Assembly (NCBI GenBank): GCA_015056145.1 | Contig: SVGY01000003.1 | Coordinates: 1 to 64,000, forward strand | From: Clostridiales bacterium | GTDB taxonomy: Bacteria; Bacillota; Clostridia; Christensenellales; Aristaeellaceae | Reading direction: 5' to 3' | Length of the DNA stretch: 64,000 bases | In this document: positions 28,094 through 37,851 of the stretch, one piece after another | Numbering within the stretch: the first letter of the stretch is position 1 | Layout: each line of letters begins with the position of its first letter | Program-made: the position numbers and the translations under genes | Notes under the pieces: model-generated | Told to the model about the DNA's origin: nothing | The model's database searches: none | The model's input: only the letters and a program-made list of their open reading frames with translations

Positions 28094-30484
28094 ATGCTTC
28101 ACGAAAACAGGATTTGGGTCGGCACCGACACAAATCAAAAACCGGTATACCTTCTGCCCCATATGTCCAACCGTCACGGTCTCATCGCAGGCGCAACCGG
28201 TACCGGCAAAACCGTTACCCTGAAGCTGATCGCCGAGGGTTTTTCCCAGATGGGCGTACCTGTATTCCTCAGCGATATCAAGGGTGACCTCAGCGGTATG
28301 GTGCGGGATGGCGTCAGCAATGCCAAAATAGAAAAACGCCTTGCAGAAGCTGGTGTTCAGGGCTTTGAACATACTCATTTTCCTTCCATTTTCTGGGATG
28401 TGTACGGCGAGCAGGGTCATCCTGTCCGGGCCACCATCAAGGAAATGGGCCCCATGCTTCTGGCCCGTATGCTGGATTTGAACGATACCCAGACGGGTGT
28501 TCTGAACATCCTGTTCCGGGTAGCGGAAGAAGAAAACATGCTGCTTCTGGACCTGAAGGATGTTAAGGCCATGCTGGCATATCTGGGCGAAAATGCTGCC
28601 CGCTATACAGTCAGCTACGGCAACGTTTCCAAGGCCAGCGTTGGCGCTATTCAGCGTGCTATGGCTGTTTTGGAAGATCAGGGCGGCAACCTCTTCTTTG
28701 GCGAGCCTTCTCTGAAGATCACCGACTGGATGAAGACCGACGAAAACGGCAGGGGTTATATCAATATCCTCAGCTGTGACAAGCTGTTCCTGCATCCCCT
28801 GATGTACTCTTCCTTCCTTTTGTGGATGCTGACCGAGCTCTACGAGGCGCTGCCCGAACTGGGCGACCCTGACAAGCCCAAGATGGTGTTTTTCTTTGAT
28901 GAAGCTCATCTGGTGTTCAATGACTGCTCCAAGCAGCTGCTCAACAAGGTGGAGCAGGTGGTGCGTCTGATCCGTTCCAAGGGTGTGGGCGTTTATTTCA
29001 TCACCCAGAACCCCTCGGATATCCCCATGACCATTCTTGGCCAGCTGGGCAACCGTGTGCAGCATGCACTGCGTGCTTTTACCCCTCTGGATCAGAAGGC
29101 GGTCAAAGTTGCCGCACAGACCTTCCGTGCCAATCCCCGCTTCAATACGGAGGATGCTATTTCCCAGCTGAAAACCGGTGAGGCTCTTCTTTCCTTCCTG
29201 GATGAAAACGGCGCTCCCACCATTGTGCAGCGTGCTACTATCCTTCCTCCTCAGAGCTTTATGGGCCCCATTACTGAGGAAGAGCGCAACCAGTGCATTC
29301 AGTCCAGCCCCTTTGCCGGCGTTTATGACAATGCGGTGGATCGGGAAAGCGCTTATGAAAAGCTTACCAAGTCTGACGAGCCTTCTGAAGAAGCTGCTTC
29401 TCAGGAGCAGCCTCAGCAGCCTGCAGGCCCCATCTTTGTGGATGATATCAATGCTTACTACGCCTCCTTTAATGGCGGTGTGTATCAGCAGCCCGGAGCG
29501 ATGCAGAATCAGCCTGTGATGAATGCCGTTCCCGGTCAGCAGCCCTTGGGCATGATGCCCGGACAGCAGGCATATGGTATGATACCTCCCCAGCAGGCAC
29601 AGGTACCGTACACGCCCAGTCTGACCCTGCCCATGCAGTCTGCCCCCGTACAGGATGTACCCCTGACCGGCGCACCTGTGCTTACCTTGCCGGAACAGTC
29701 CGTAAATTACGAAACACCGGCTGAGCCGCAAACGCCCGTGCTGACGCTGCCGGAGTCTCCCTATCTGGAGCAGGTGGCCCAGGAGGCGTCCCAAATCGCT
29801 GCCAAATCCCAGGTTATTCAACCTCAAGGATTTATGGTATTTGATCCGTCGACCGGACAATATATACAGAAGGAGCTGGAAACAATGGATAACAACATTC
29901 CTCAGGTCCCCGTACAGCAGGCTGACGCTACCCAGCAGCCCATGATGCAGCAGATGCCCATGCAGGGCATGTATCAGATGCCTCAGCAGGGCATGATGAT
30001 GCAGCCTGGCATGATGCCCCAGCAGGGCATGATGATGCAGCCCGGCATGATGCAGCAGCCCATGATGATGCAGCAGGCTGGCGATCAGCCCCAGACCATC
30101 ACTCAGAACGTGCTGATGCTGGATCCCGCTACTGGTGCTTATGTCCAGAAGCAGGTGACCATGGCTTACAACCCCGCCACCGGCCAGTATGTGCCCGTTC
30201 AGACTGAAGCTGAAGCCAAGGCTGCTGCCAAGGCCGCCAAGGAAGCCGTTGCCGCACAGGAAAAGGCTGCCAAGGAAGCCGCTCGTGCTGCTAAGGAAGA
30301 AGAAGCTGCCGCCCGCCGTGCTCGCAACGACGAACTGCGTGAAGAGCGTGCAGAGCGTGCCCGCGCCAACAACAGCGTGCTGGGCCGCATCAAGAACACC
30401 GCTATTTCTAGCGCCACCCGTACCGTGACCACCAAGCTGACCAACAGCCTGCTGGGCGCCATTACCGGCAAGAAAAAGCGCTGA
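28094..30484 (+). CDS. HerA/DUF853 family ATPase (YjgR-like) with long Q/M/P- and A/K-rich C-terminal extension
   Basis: LLPHMSNRHGLIAGATGTGKTVTLKLIAEGFSQMGVPVFLSDIKGDLSGM; FFFDEAHLVF; C-terminal repeats MMQPGMM, DPxTGxYVQK. Confidence 0.9.
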   Translation: MLHENRIWVGTDTNQKPVYLLPHMSNRHGLIAGATGTGKTVTLKLIAEGFSQMGVPVFLSDIKGDLSGMVRDGVSNAKIEKRLAEAGVQGFEHTHFPSIFWDVYGEQGHPVRATIKEMGPMLLARMLDLNDTQTGVLNILFRVAEEENMLLLDLKDVKAMLAYLGENAARYTVSYGNVSKASVGAIQRAMAVLEDQGGNLFFGEPSLKITDWMKTDENGRGYINILSCDKLFLHPLMYSSFLLWMLTELYEALPELGDPDKPKMVFFFDEAHLVFNDCSKQLLNKVEQVVRLIRSKGVGVYFITQNPSDIPMTILGQLGNRVQHALRAFTPLDQKAVKVAAQTFRANPRFNTEDAISQLKTGEALLSFLDENGAPTIVQRATILPPQSFMGPITEEERNQCIQSSPFAGVYDNAVDRESAYEKLTKSDEPSEEAASQEQPQQPAGPIFVDDINAYYASFNGGVYQQPGAMQNQPVMNAVPGQQPLGMMPGQQAYGMIPPQQAQVPYTPSLTLPMQSAPVQDVPLTGAPVLTLPEQSVNYETPAEPQTPVLTLPESPYLEQVAQEASQIAAKSQVIQPQGFMVFDPSTGQYIQKELETMDNNIPQVPVQQADATQQPMMQQMPMQGMYQMPQQGMMMQPGMMPQQGMMMQPGMMQQPMMMQQAGDQPQTITQNVLMLDPATGAYVQKQVTMAYNPATGQYVPVQTEAEAKAAAKAAKEAVAAQEKAAKEAARAAKEEEAAARRARNDELREERAERARANNSVLGRIKNTAISSATRTVTTKLTNSLLGAITGKKKR

Positions 30485-30497
30485 TCTACATCCGAAC

Positions 30498-30527
30498 AAA
30501 CCGGCAGGCAGCAATGCCTGCCGGTTT
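30498..30527 (+). terminator. Rho-independent terminator
   Basis: accggcaggca gcaa tgcctgccggtttt. Confidence 0.8.
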
Positions 30528-30578
30528 TCCGATATGGAGTGTTTTTTCAGAAAACAGTCAAAATGTGAAAAAATATGC

Positions 30579-30607
30579 TTGACAAAAAAGGGGACTATGA
30601 GTATAAT
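30579..30607 (+). promoter_or_regulatory. Sigma-A promoter of tRNA-Ser
   Basis: TTGACA-17 nt-TATAAT. Confidence 0.8.
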
Positions 30608-30623
30608 AATTTTCGTTGACCAT

Positions 30624-30714
30624 GGAGAGTTGGCTGAGTGGTCGAAGGCGCACGACTGGAAATCGTGTTTACGTTGATAGCGTAACTAGGGTTCAAATCC
30701 CTAACTCTCCGCCA
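30624..30714 (+). tRNA. tRNA-Ser (anticodon GGA), CCA encoded
   Basis: GGAGAGT/ACTCTCC acceptor stem, GACTGGAAATC anticodon loop, long variable arm, GGTTCAAATCC T-arm. Confidence 0.97.
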
Positions 30715-30805
30715 AAGGGCACGCAGATTATGAAATAGTCTGTGTGTTCTTTTTTTGCAGAATTCAGATGTGGCAGATTGCACTTGGCAGTTGCATAGAT
30801 TTAGA

Positions 30806-30842
30806 AGCCCGTGAAACACAGCGGTTTCACGGGCTTTTTGCT
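30806..30842. terminator. Terminator hairpin
   Basis: agcccgtgaaac ... gtttcacgggcttttt. Confidence 0.75.
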
Positions 30843-30883
30843 TTTGTGAAATTAGGATACAATTCGGTCCTTAGCCATATACG

Positions 30884-32173
30884 TTAGCTGAGCTGCAGAA
30901 TAACAAGATGGGCTGAAACGGGCTGCGCTCCGCCCGCAAGGGGGGTAATGGTGAGGGCGGCGGGATTGCTAGCAGGATTCCGGACAGTAAGAATGCTGTC
31001 CACGGCAGTGGTGGCAACGATTGCCATTCCGACAATCTGGGACACACCGGTTGCACGGCCTACTACGGTATAGTCAAGGTCTTCGCCATTCAGTGTCAGC
31101 ATCAGCTGTCCTGCCTCGGTTACACTCACCTGAAACAGAACCTGATATACGCCGATGTCAGCCAGCCTGAAGGAGGAAGGCCCTTCCCTGACGATACCCG
31201 TTCCGCCTGCCGGGCCGTCCTGAGGGAAGGAAACATCCGTACCCGGAGCAACCGTTGCGGAGTTGTCAGGAGGCATCAAGGCAAAGAAATCTGCATAATT
31301 CAGAATTCCGCCAGCGGGGCCTTGGGGGCCAACCGGGCCAGTTTCACCAATGGGGCCTTGGGGGCCGACAGGGCCAGTTTCGCCAATGGGGCCTTGGGGG
31401 CCGATGGGGCCAGTTTCACCAACGGGGCCTTGAGGGCCGACAGGGCCGGTTTCACCAGCGGGGCCTTGGGGGCCGATGGGGCCAGTTTCACCAATGGGGC
31501 CTTGGGGTCCTTGGGGGCCAACAGGGCCACTTTCACCAATGGGGCCTTGAGGGCCAACCGGGCCAGTTTCACCAACGGGGCCTTGGGGGCCGATGGGGCC
31601 AGTTTCGCCAATGGGGCCTTGGGGGCCAACCGGGCCAGTTTCACCAACGGGGCCTTGGGGGCCGATGGGGCCAGTTTCACCAGCGGGTCCTTGAGGGCCA
31701 ACCGGGCCAGTTTCGCCAATGGGTCCTTGAGGGCCGATGGGGCCAGTTTCACCAGCGGGTCCTTGAGGGCCAACGGGGCCAATAAAACCACGTTCGCCTG
31801 CGGCACCACGAGGGCCGATGGGGCCAGGAACGCCAGAAAGTCCACGAGGGCCCGTGGGGCCGACAGCACCAGCAGGGCCTTGAGGGCCTCTGGGGCCGGG
31901 TACACCGGGAAAGCCACGAGGGCCCATAGGGCCGGGTTCTCCGACGGGGCCACGGGGGCCCATGGGGCCAGGTTCACCTTTGGGCCCACGCTGGCCTTGG
32001 CAACAGCCGCATTCATCGTCGAAATTGGTTTGGCAGGGCCGCCTTCTTTCTGCCTGGGTTGGTCTGCTTTGAGGGCATTCCTGCTGTCTCTGGCCGCAAG
32101 GCTGCTCAGTACAGCTGCGGCAGGCACGGGAGGACGGATTCATCCACCCGAGGTCATTATCAAAATAATCCAT
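30884..32173 (-). CDS. Collagen-like (Gly-X-Y) repeat protein with BclA/TNF-like C-terminal domain; probable spore-surface/exosporium protein
   Basis: Cys-rich N-terminus, then GPxGETGPxGPQ triplet repeats, then [30 protein letters not shown]...; ggaggtg SD before ATG 32173. Confidence 0.9.
   Translation of the reverse strand: MDYFDNDLGWMNPSSRACRSCTEQPCGQRQQECPQSRPTQAERRRPCQTNFDDECGCCQGQRGPKGEPGPMGPRGPVGEPGPMGPRGFPGVPGPRGPQGPAGAVGPTGPRGLSGVPGPIGPRGAAGERGFIGPVGPQGPAGETGPIGPQGPIGETGPVGPQGPAGETGPIGPQGPVGETGPVGPQGPIGETGPIGPQGPVGETGPVGPQGPIGESGPVGPQGPQGPIGETGPIGPQGPAGETGPVGPQGPVGETGPIGPQGPIGETGPVGPQGPIGETGPVGPQGPAGGILNYADFFALMPPDNSATVAPGTDVSFPQDGPAGGTGIVREGPSSFRLADIGVYQVLFQVSVTEAGQLMLTLNGEDLDYTVVGRATGVSQIVGMAIVATTAVDSILTVRNPASNPAALTITPLAGGAQPVSAHLVILQLS
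31306..31790. repeat. About 36-bp tandem repeats encoding [12 protein letters not shown]-type units
   Basis: Repeated ggggccttgggggccgatggggccagtttcacc units. Confidence 0.85.
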
Positions 32174-32456
32174 TGTTTCACCTCCGGCGCAGTCTTTTTG
32201 AGACCGCATTACAGCATATGCAAAAACACCATTCCGGGTTTGCGGTTTTGTTAATGATTTGTTGAGGCCCCCTTTGAAGCAGCGGCGATTGACGACGCAG
32301 CGCCGTGAGTGTATACTTGCATCATCGTAAGATTGTCCCACGGGGGGCGATAACTGCCGTTTCCGGTGGATACGGTGCGGAAATACAGAAATATCAACCG
32401 GCGGCTTAATGCAGATTATGCTTTTGTCGGTATCTTTTTTGGGGGAGTATCGGATC

Positions 32457-33050
32457 ATGAAGAAAAAACGTCTGGACAGGAACCTGAAATGGGGTTTCCA
32501 GTTTTTTCCCTATTATCAGATGCGGGTGGATATGGAAGAGTTTCATGGCCTGGCATGCCTGATCAGGATGACCGATGGCGATATCATCCATTGGACGCTG
32601 CCCAGGGCTGGAAGGGTACCGGTGGCGGGAAGCGGCATGGTCTGGCTTGAATTGATCCCTGATGGACAACATCGCATGATTACCGCCAAATATCTGCCGG
32701 AGAAACGGGTTTCCCTGTGGTATGTGGACGTGATGGAGTCTTTTGAGTTTGATAGTGATGGCGTAGCGGTGTACGAAGACAAGTATCTTGATGTATACTT
32801 TACTCCGCAGGGGGATGTGGTGACGGATGACCGGGATGAGTTGGACGCTGCCTTCCGATCAGGCGAGCTTACCAGAGCGCAGTACGAAGCGGCGCTGGAA
32901 GAGGGTGAAGCGATTCTGAAGGAACTGTGTACCGATATCAGCGCCACAGAGGCTTGGTGTGGAAGAATATTGGCCTGTGTGGAAGAAAGAATTGCAGGCG
33001 GACTTCTCCCCATGGAAAAGGATCCTGCGGTACTGGGTATGCACAGATAG
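32457..33050 (+). CDS. DUF402 domain protein
   Basis: [46 protein letters not shown]. Confidence 0.75.
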   Translation: MKKKRLDRNLKWGFQFFPYYQMRVDMEEFHGLACLIRMTDGDIIHWTLPRAGRVPVAGSGMVWLELIPDGQHRMITAKYLPEKRVSLWYVDVMESFEFDSDGVAVYEDKYLDVYFTPQGDVVTDDRDELDAAFRSGELTRAQYEAALEEGEAILKELCTDISATEAWCGRILACVEERIAGGLLPMEKDPAVLGMHR

Positions 33051-33089
33051 CAAAAATACTCACATATTGCATGGGAGGCGGGATGTCCG

Positions 33090-34442
33090 GTGCGAATCAT
33101 TACACGAGAAAGGGAGTATTACAGCAGCCTTGTGAGCCTGGCGGTGCCGGTTGCCCTTCAGGGGCTGATCGCCTTTCTTGTGACCTTTGCAGATAACCTG
33201 ATGGTTAATTCCCTTGGGGATGCGGCGGTTTCCGGCGTGTATATGGGCAGCCAGATACAGACCCTGCTGCAGATGCTGACCGGAGGAATCGGCAGTACGA
33301 TCGTAATCATTTCGGCTCAATACTGGGGTAAAAAAGATGTTCAGCGTATGCGGGTTATCACTGCCACAGGCCTGCGTACGGCATTGGCAGCAGGTATCGT
33401 TTTTATGGCGGCTGGCCTGATTTTTCCCCGGGAGATCATCCGCATTTTTACGGCGGATGAAACGGTGATTGCCGAAGGTGCGATTTATCTGCGCTGGGTC
33501 AGCCTTTCGTATTTGTTTTTCTGCGTAACCCAGACACTGATTGCTTCCATGCGGTCGGTGGAAGTGACGAAAATCGGCATGTGGGTTTCGCTTGCGTCAC
33601 TGGTGGTGAACATTTTTTTAAATTATGTGCTGATTTTTGGTAAAATGGGCTTTCCTGCGCTGGGGGTGAAGGGCGCAGCCATTGCTACCACAGCATCCCG
33701 CATTGCAGAAACGGCGGTTGTTGCTGCATACGTTTTTGTAAAGGACAAACGGCTTGGCCTCCGGCTGGCAGACGTTTTTCTCCGGGAGAAGCCCCTGATC
33801 CGGGATTTTTTCCGCTATGGCCTGCCTCTGGTGGCCGGGGAGCTCGTCTGGGCTGTGAATATGATGTGCAATTCCAAGATCATGGGCAGCTATGATGCTG
33901 CGGTCATTACGGCGGTCAGCGTCGCCAATACCCTCAATTCCCTTGCATATATCACTATCAACGGCCTTGCTTCTGCTGTGGGGCTGATTACGGGCAAAAC
34001 CGTTGGCGCAGGCAAGGTGGAACTGATGAAGGAATACGCCCGCACTACGCAGATCCTTTTTCTGGGCGTGGGCCTGATTACGGGTGCGGCGGTGTATATC
34101 ATCGGCAGGCCTTTTGTTGGGCTGTACGGCGGCATTTCCGGCCAGGCTGCCGCCCATGCGCTCACCTTTGCAAGGGTGCTTTGCATCACGCTGGTAGGTA
34201 CCTGCTATCAGATGCCGTGCCTTTTTGGATTGGTGAAATCCGGCGGAGATATATCCTTTGTTTTTCGGAATGATTCGATCTTTGTGTTTCTGGTGGTTTT
34301 GCCTTCAGCCTTTCTGGCGGCATGGCTGGGCGCCCCTGCGTGGGTCACCTTTACCTGCCTGAAATGCGATCAGATCCTCAAGTGCTTTGTGGCGGTGGTG
34401 AAGGTGAACCGCTTTGACTGGATGAAAAAACTGACGAGATGA
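33090..34442 (+). CDS. MATE family efflux transporter
   Basis: Multi-TM; PVALQGLIAFLVTFADNLMVNSLGDAAVSGVYMGSQIQTLL. Confidence 0.92.
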   Translation: MRIITREREYYSSLVSLAVPVALQGLIAFLVTFADNLMVNSLGDAAVSGVYMGSQIQTLLQMLTGGIGSTIVIISAQYWGKKDVQRMRVITATGLRTALAAGIVFMAAGLIFPREIIRIFTADETVIAEGAIYLRWVSLSYLFFCVTQTLIASMRSVEVTKIGMWVSLASLVVNIFLNYVLIFGKMGFPALGVKGAAIATTASRIAETAVVAAYVFVKDKRLGLRLADVFLREKPLIRDFFRYGLPLVAGELVWAVNMMCNSKIMGSYDAAVITAVSVANTLNSLAYITINGLASAVGLITGKTVGAGKVELMKEYARTTQILFLGVGLITGAAVYIIGRPFVGLYGGISGQAAAHALTFARVLCITLVGTCYQMPCLFGLVKSGGDISFVFRNDSIFVFLVVLPSAFLAAWLGAPAWVTFTCLKCDQILKCFVAVVKVNRFDWMKKLTR

Positions 34443-34447
34443 AGAAA

Positions 34448-34498
34448 TTCCCCCGTCCCCGCGGCTCAAAGGCAGCAGGGGCGGGGGAAGATTTTTTC
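34448..34498. terminator. Terminator between convergent genes
   Basis: ttcccccgtcccc ... ggggcgggggaa plus T run. Confidence 0.7.
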
Positions 34499-34501
34499 CT
34501 T

Positions 34502-35497
34502 TCAGTCTTCACCAAGACCGGCGTAGGGAATGTTTTCAATGAGGCAGCGGGCCGCGTTGCCGATATCTTCTTCATCGGGCAGCTCGTTTTCCCGGGCGCA
34601 GCATTCAAATTCATCCACGATGTTTTCTATTAGAACCATGTCGATGAACAGGGGCAGCCGGCAAAGCATTTCGTCGGAAAGTTCGGTTTCGCTTCTGTAA
34701 CCTTCCAGAATGCGGGAAAAATAATGCTCCATGTACTTCATTCGCGCTGCACCGTCCGGCAGGAAACGGCACCAGCCTTCGCCGTGAGTCCACAGGTTGG
34801 CCAGGTCGAACATATACCAGCAATACATACAGTTGTCAAAATCGAAAACCGTTATTTGTCCGTTGCTCATGTCGATGTGGAAATTGCCATCGCTGAAATC
34901 GAAATGAATAAGGCCGTAGCTCTCCGGTGTAACGGGCAGGGCGCGGAAAGCATCCAGCCGCTTTGAAATGGCGGCTTTCAGCACGGCGTATTCATCGGGA
35001 ATGAGACGGTTGAGATTGTCCATGTTGTATTTGTCGAAATAATCGCTTCTGCGGTGCGTGGGCGCATAGGTTTTGGAAAGACGGTGGATGTGGCCCAAAG
35101 TCTTGCCGGTGTTGTAGAAATACTCTTCCAAAGGCGCGTTATCCCGGTAGCGGTAGCCGTTGTGGGCCAGAAGCATACCTTTGGCACAGGCAAAAAGGCT
35201 CAGGTAGATGGGATTTCCCTCGTGGGTCATTTTTTCCACCAGTTTGCCGTTTACGGAAGGAAGCACATCCGCCACCGGTGCGCCGTTTTGGCTGAGGTAG
35301 CGGACAAACTCCGTTTCTGCCAGATAGTCTGCTTCCCGGCGGTCGGGCAGGGGAGACACACGGAGAACAGCCTGATTTTCGCTGTTCAGGCGGCAGAGGA
35401 AAAGGAGGTTTCTTCCGCCTTCATGACCGGGCACAGGAAAAAGCTCATATTTTTCCAAGGCAAACAAAGCCTTTGCGGCATCGATGATTTGATTCAT
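34502..35497 (-). CDS. Aminoglycoside phosphotransferase-fold (APH/CotS-like) protein
   Basis: YGLIHFDFSDGNFHIDMSNGQITVFDFDNCMYCWYMFDLANL kinase motifs. Confidence 0.85.
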   Translation of the reverse strand: MNQIIDAAKALFALEKYELFPVPGHEGGRNLLFLCRLNSENQAVLRVSPLPDRREADYLAETEFVRYLSQNGAPVADVLPSVNGKLVEKMTHEGNPIYLSLFACAKGMLLAHNGYRYRDNAPLEEYFYNTGKTLGHIHRLSKTYAPTHRRSDYFDKYNMDNLNRLIPDEYAVLKAAISKRLDAFRALPVTPESYGLIHFDFSDGNFHIDMSNGQITVFDFDNCMYCWYMFDLANLWTHGEGWCRFLPDGAARMKYMEHYFSRILEGYRSETELSDEMLCRLPLFIDMVLIENIVDEFECCARENELPDEEDIGNAARCLIENIPYAGLGED

Positions 35498-35536
35498 TTT
35501 TTTCTCCTTTATTTGCAGAGGGATTTGTGAAAAGCC

Positions 35537-36064
35537 TTACAGAATCGTGACCAGTTCTTCCATGGCCTTGCGCTTTTTCTGGCGCAGGGGGTCGCCCTCG
35601 GTGGCGTAGCCAAGGGTGATGACCAGGCGCACGGGCTGGTCAAGGCCGATGATACTGCGGATTTTCTTGTCGTCCAGCCAGCCGATGATGCAGCTGCCAA
35701 GCCCCTGTGCGGCGGCTTCGGCGGTGATATAGGCGGTTACGATGCCGATATCGTAAGGCAGGCAGTCGTTGCCTTTCACCTTGGCGGCCAGGGCGACGGT
35801 TTTTGCCCGGGGCATTTCGGAAATAACGATTTGAATGGGCGCAGAGGGAGCGAATTTATTCATGCCCATGCCGGTGGTGGCCTTGGCTACCTCCCTGGCT
35901 TTTTCTCCACGGCACACCGTCAGGTGGTAAGGCTGGGCGTTGCAGGCGGAGGGGGCAAGACGGGCGGCTTCCAGGATAGCCTGAAGCTTTTCAGCCTCTA
36001 CGGGACGGTTTTCGTCGTAGCTGCGGCAGGATTGACGGTTATTGGCGATTTCGGTAAAATTCAT
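35537..36064 (-). CDS. Nitroreductase family protein
   Basis: NRQSCRSYDENRPVEAEKLQAILEAARLAPSACNAQPYHLTVC; LGSCIIGW. Confidence 0.92.
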   Translation of the reverse strand: MNFTEIANNRQSCRSYDENRPVEAEKLQAILEAARLAPSACNAQPYHLTVCRGEKAREVAKATTGMGMNKFAPSAPIQIVISEMPRAKTVALAAKVKGNDCLPYDIGIVTAYITAEAAAQGLGSCIIGWLDDKKIRSIIGLDQPVRLVITLGYATEGDPLRQKKRKAMEELVTIL

Positions 36065-36183
36065 GAAAAAACCTCCTTATTTCAGCCTGAAAACAGGGCG
36101 CACGAAGGGTGCGTTTTTTCAGAGTATAGCACAGATCATATGAAAATAAAACAGATGTTTTTTATTGCGTGGAATAAGGTACA

Positions 36184-36705
36184 TCATCCGTTTTTTGCAT
36201 TGGCACGCATTTCTGCACTTTCCTCAAGCAGTTCCTCCAGCGGGCGGTGTTGGCCGCCCCAGTACTCAAACACATGCATGCCGTCATTTTCCATCACCGG
36301 GCCGCTCAGATGCAGCTCCATCCCCATCTGGCGGTAGATGGATTCGTAATCAGGATGTGCAGGCGTAAAGGGCAGGAGCAGCGCAAAGGATTGATAAGAT
36401 ACGCCGTAAACGATGTCCCTGATGCCCAGGGAGGCGATGGCGGCAAGGCAGCGTTCGCAGGGAGCGCAGCTGGTGTACAGCGTGGCGTTTTTCAGAAGTC
36501 TGTCCGGATAGCGGTTGGCGCATTTGCTGACCAGATTGAACTCTGCATGGCCAAAGAGGCCCTTTTCATAATCGGCGGTGTTTTCTGCTTCTTCGAGGAT
36601 TTTTCCGTCGGCAACCAGCAACGCCCCAAAGGTGTCATAGCCCTTTTTGCCTGCATTTATCGCCAGCTCATAACAGCGGCGAATGAATGGCTCGTGTTTT
36701 TGCAT
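36184..36705 (-). CDS. Cytidine/deoxycytidylate deaminase family nucleoside deaminase
   Basis: GHAEFNLV and TSCAPCERCLAAI zinc motifs. Confidence 0.88.
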   Translation of the reverse strand: MQKHEPFIRRCYELAINAGKKGYDTFGALLVADGKILEEAENTADYEKGLFGHAEFNLVSKCANRYPDRLLKNATLYTSCAPCERCLAAIASLGIRDIVYGVSYQSFALLLPFTPAHPDYESIYRQMGMELHLSGPVMENDGMHVFEYWGGQHRPLEELLEESAEMRANAKNG

Positions 36706-36844
36706 TGTAATCATCCTTATTTTTGTGATTGCAACCCCGGGAAAAAGTATAGCATTTCCTTGTACAAAACTCAACAAACCCATTGCAAAATGGCGGCAGT
36801 TGTGATACTCTGCAAAAAAATGACAAAAAGGAGCTGTTATTTAT

Positions 36845-37816
36845 ATGAAGGCATTTATTACCGGCGGCACTGGAAACATTGGACAGTATGTAACAAAAGC
36901 CTTTTTGGACGCCGGGCACAGCGTTGTGCTGCTTACCCGTACACCCGACAGGATTCCCGCCTACAAAACCATGGAAAACGTGGAAGTGGTAAAGGGAAAC
37001 ATTCTGGAGCTGGACGTGATGGGCAAAGCCTTGCAGGGCTGCGACGTTGTGGTGCACATTGCCCTTGGCTGGGGTAACGATCCTCTGGAAATGCTGGATC
37101 ACGATACCCGGGTGACCGCCTACCTGCTGGATGCTGCGGAAAAAGCCGGTGTGAAGAATTTTGTCTACACCAGCTCCACTGCTGCTGCAGGCCCGCTGCG
37201 CCCCGATATGGACGAGACCAAGTGCTGCCTGCCTGAGAACCTCTACGGCGCTACCAAGGCAGCTTCCGAGGCCTATGTGCTGGGCTTCCGGCATTATTAC
37301 GGTTCCCAGGGCAACGGCAGCACACAGGTGAAAATGCGCCGCAACATTATCCGTCCTGGATACACCTACTCCAACCCTGCGGTGGAAGGAGGCGCTTCCC
37401 AGTCCGACACCCGCTTCAAGAAGATTGCTGAGGATATCGTAGCCGGCCGGGATATTGACTGGTCCATCAACGACGGCACCCAGTTCCTTTCCGGACAGCA
37501 GATTGCAAAGTTGTACCTGAAGCTGGCGGAAAGCGATCTCAATGAGCAGATTTTCTTTGCACTGAGCCACAACTATGTTTCCTGGTACGATATTGCCAAG
37601 GTGGCCAAGGAAATGGTGCCTGAATCGCCCAGCAAGATCACCACGCCCGACGAGGAGGGACAGCACACTCTGTACGGCGTAAAGAAAATGGAAGAGGTCT
37701 TTGGGCTTAAATTCGATGCCTGGGAAGATCTGCGGGAACATATCGCCTGGAATATCGAACGGGCCAAGGCAGAGGCTGCCGGAGAAAAGGTACACAACGT
37801 GCTGCATGTTTGGTAA
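36845..37816 (+). CDS. NAD-dependent epimerase/dehydratase family protein
   Basis: MKAFITGGTGNIGQYVTKAFLDAGHSVVLLTR Rossmann motif; YGATKAASE. Confidence 0.9.
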   Translation: MKAFITGGTGNIGQYVTKAFLDAGHSVVLLTRTPDRIPAYKTMENVEVVKGNILELDVMGKALQGCDVVVHIALGWGNDPLEMLDHDTRVTAYLLDAAEKAGVKNFVYTSSTAAAGPLRPDMDETKCCLPENLYGATKAASEAYVLGFRHYYGSQGNGSTQVKMRRNIIRPGYTYSNPAVEGGASQSDTRFKKIAEDIVAGRDIDWSINDGTQFLSGQQIAKLYLKLAESDLNEQIFFALSHNYVSWYDIAKVAKEMVPESPSKITTPDEEGQHTLYGVKKMEEVFGLKFDAWEDLREHIAWNIERAKAEAAGEKVHNVLHVW

Positions 37817-37851
37817 CTCTCCAAAAAAACAATGAAGCGGGGTGAAGAGCC

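Noticed and set aside
27878-30514. 878-aa minus-strand ORF opposite the HerA-like gene
   Set aside because: Antisense shadow; low-complexity Leu/His/Gly composition
30624-30714. tRNA-Ser as a mobile element attachment site
   Set aside because: No integrase, direct repeat of the tRNA 3' end, or atypical genes next to it
31322-32254. Plus-strand repetitive ORFs ([12 protein letters not shown]..., [12 protein letters not shown]...) opposite the collagen-like gene
   Set aside because: The repeat has no stops in several frames; only the minus-strand frame gives Gly-X-Y with proper N- and C-terminal domains and a ribosome-binding site
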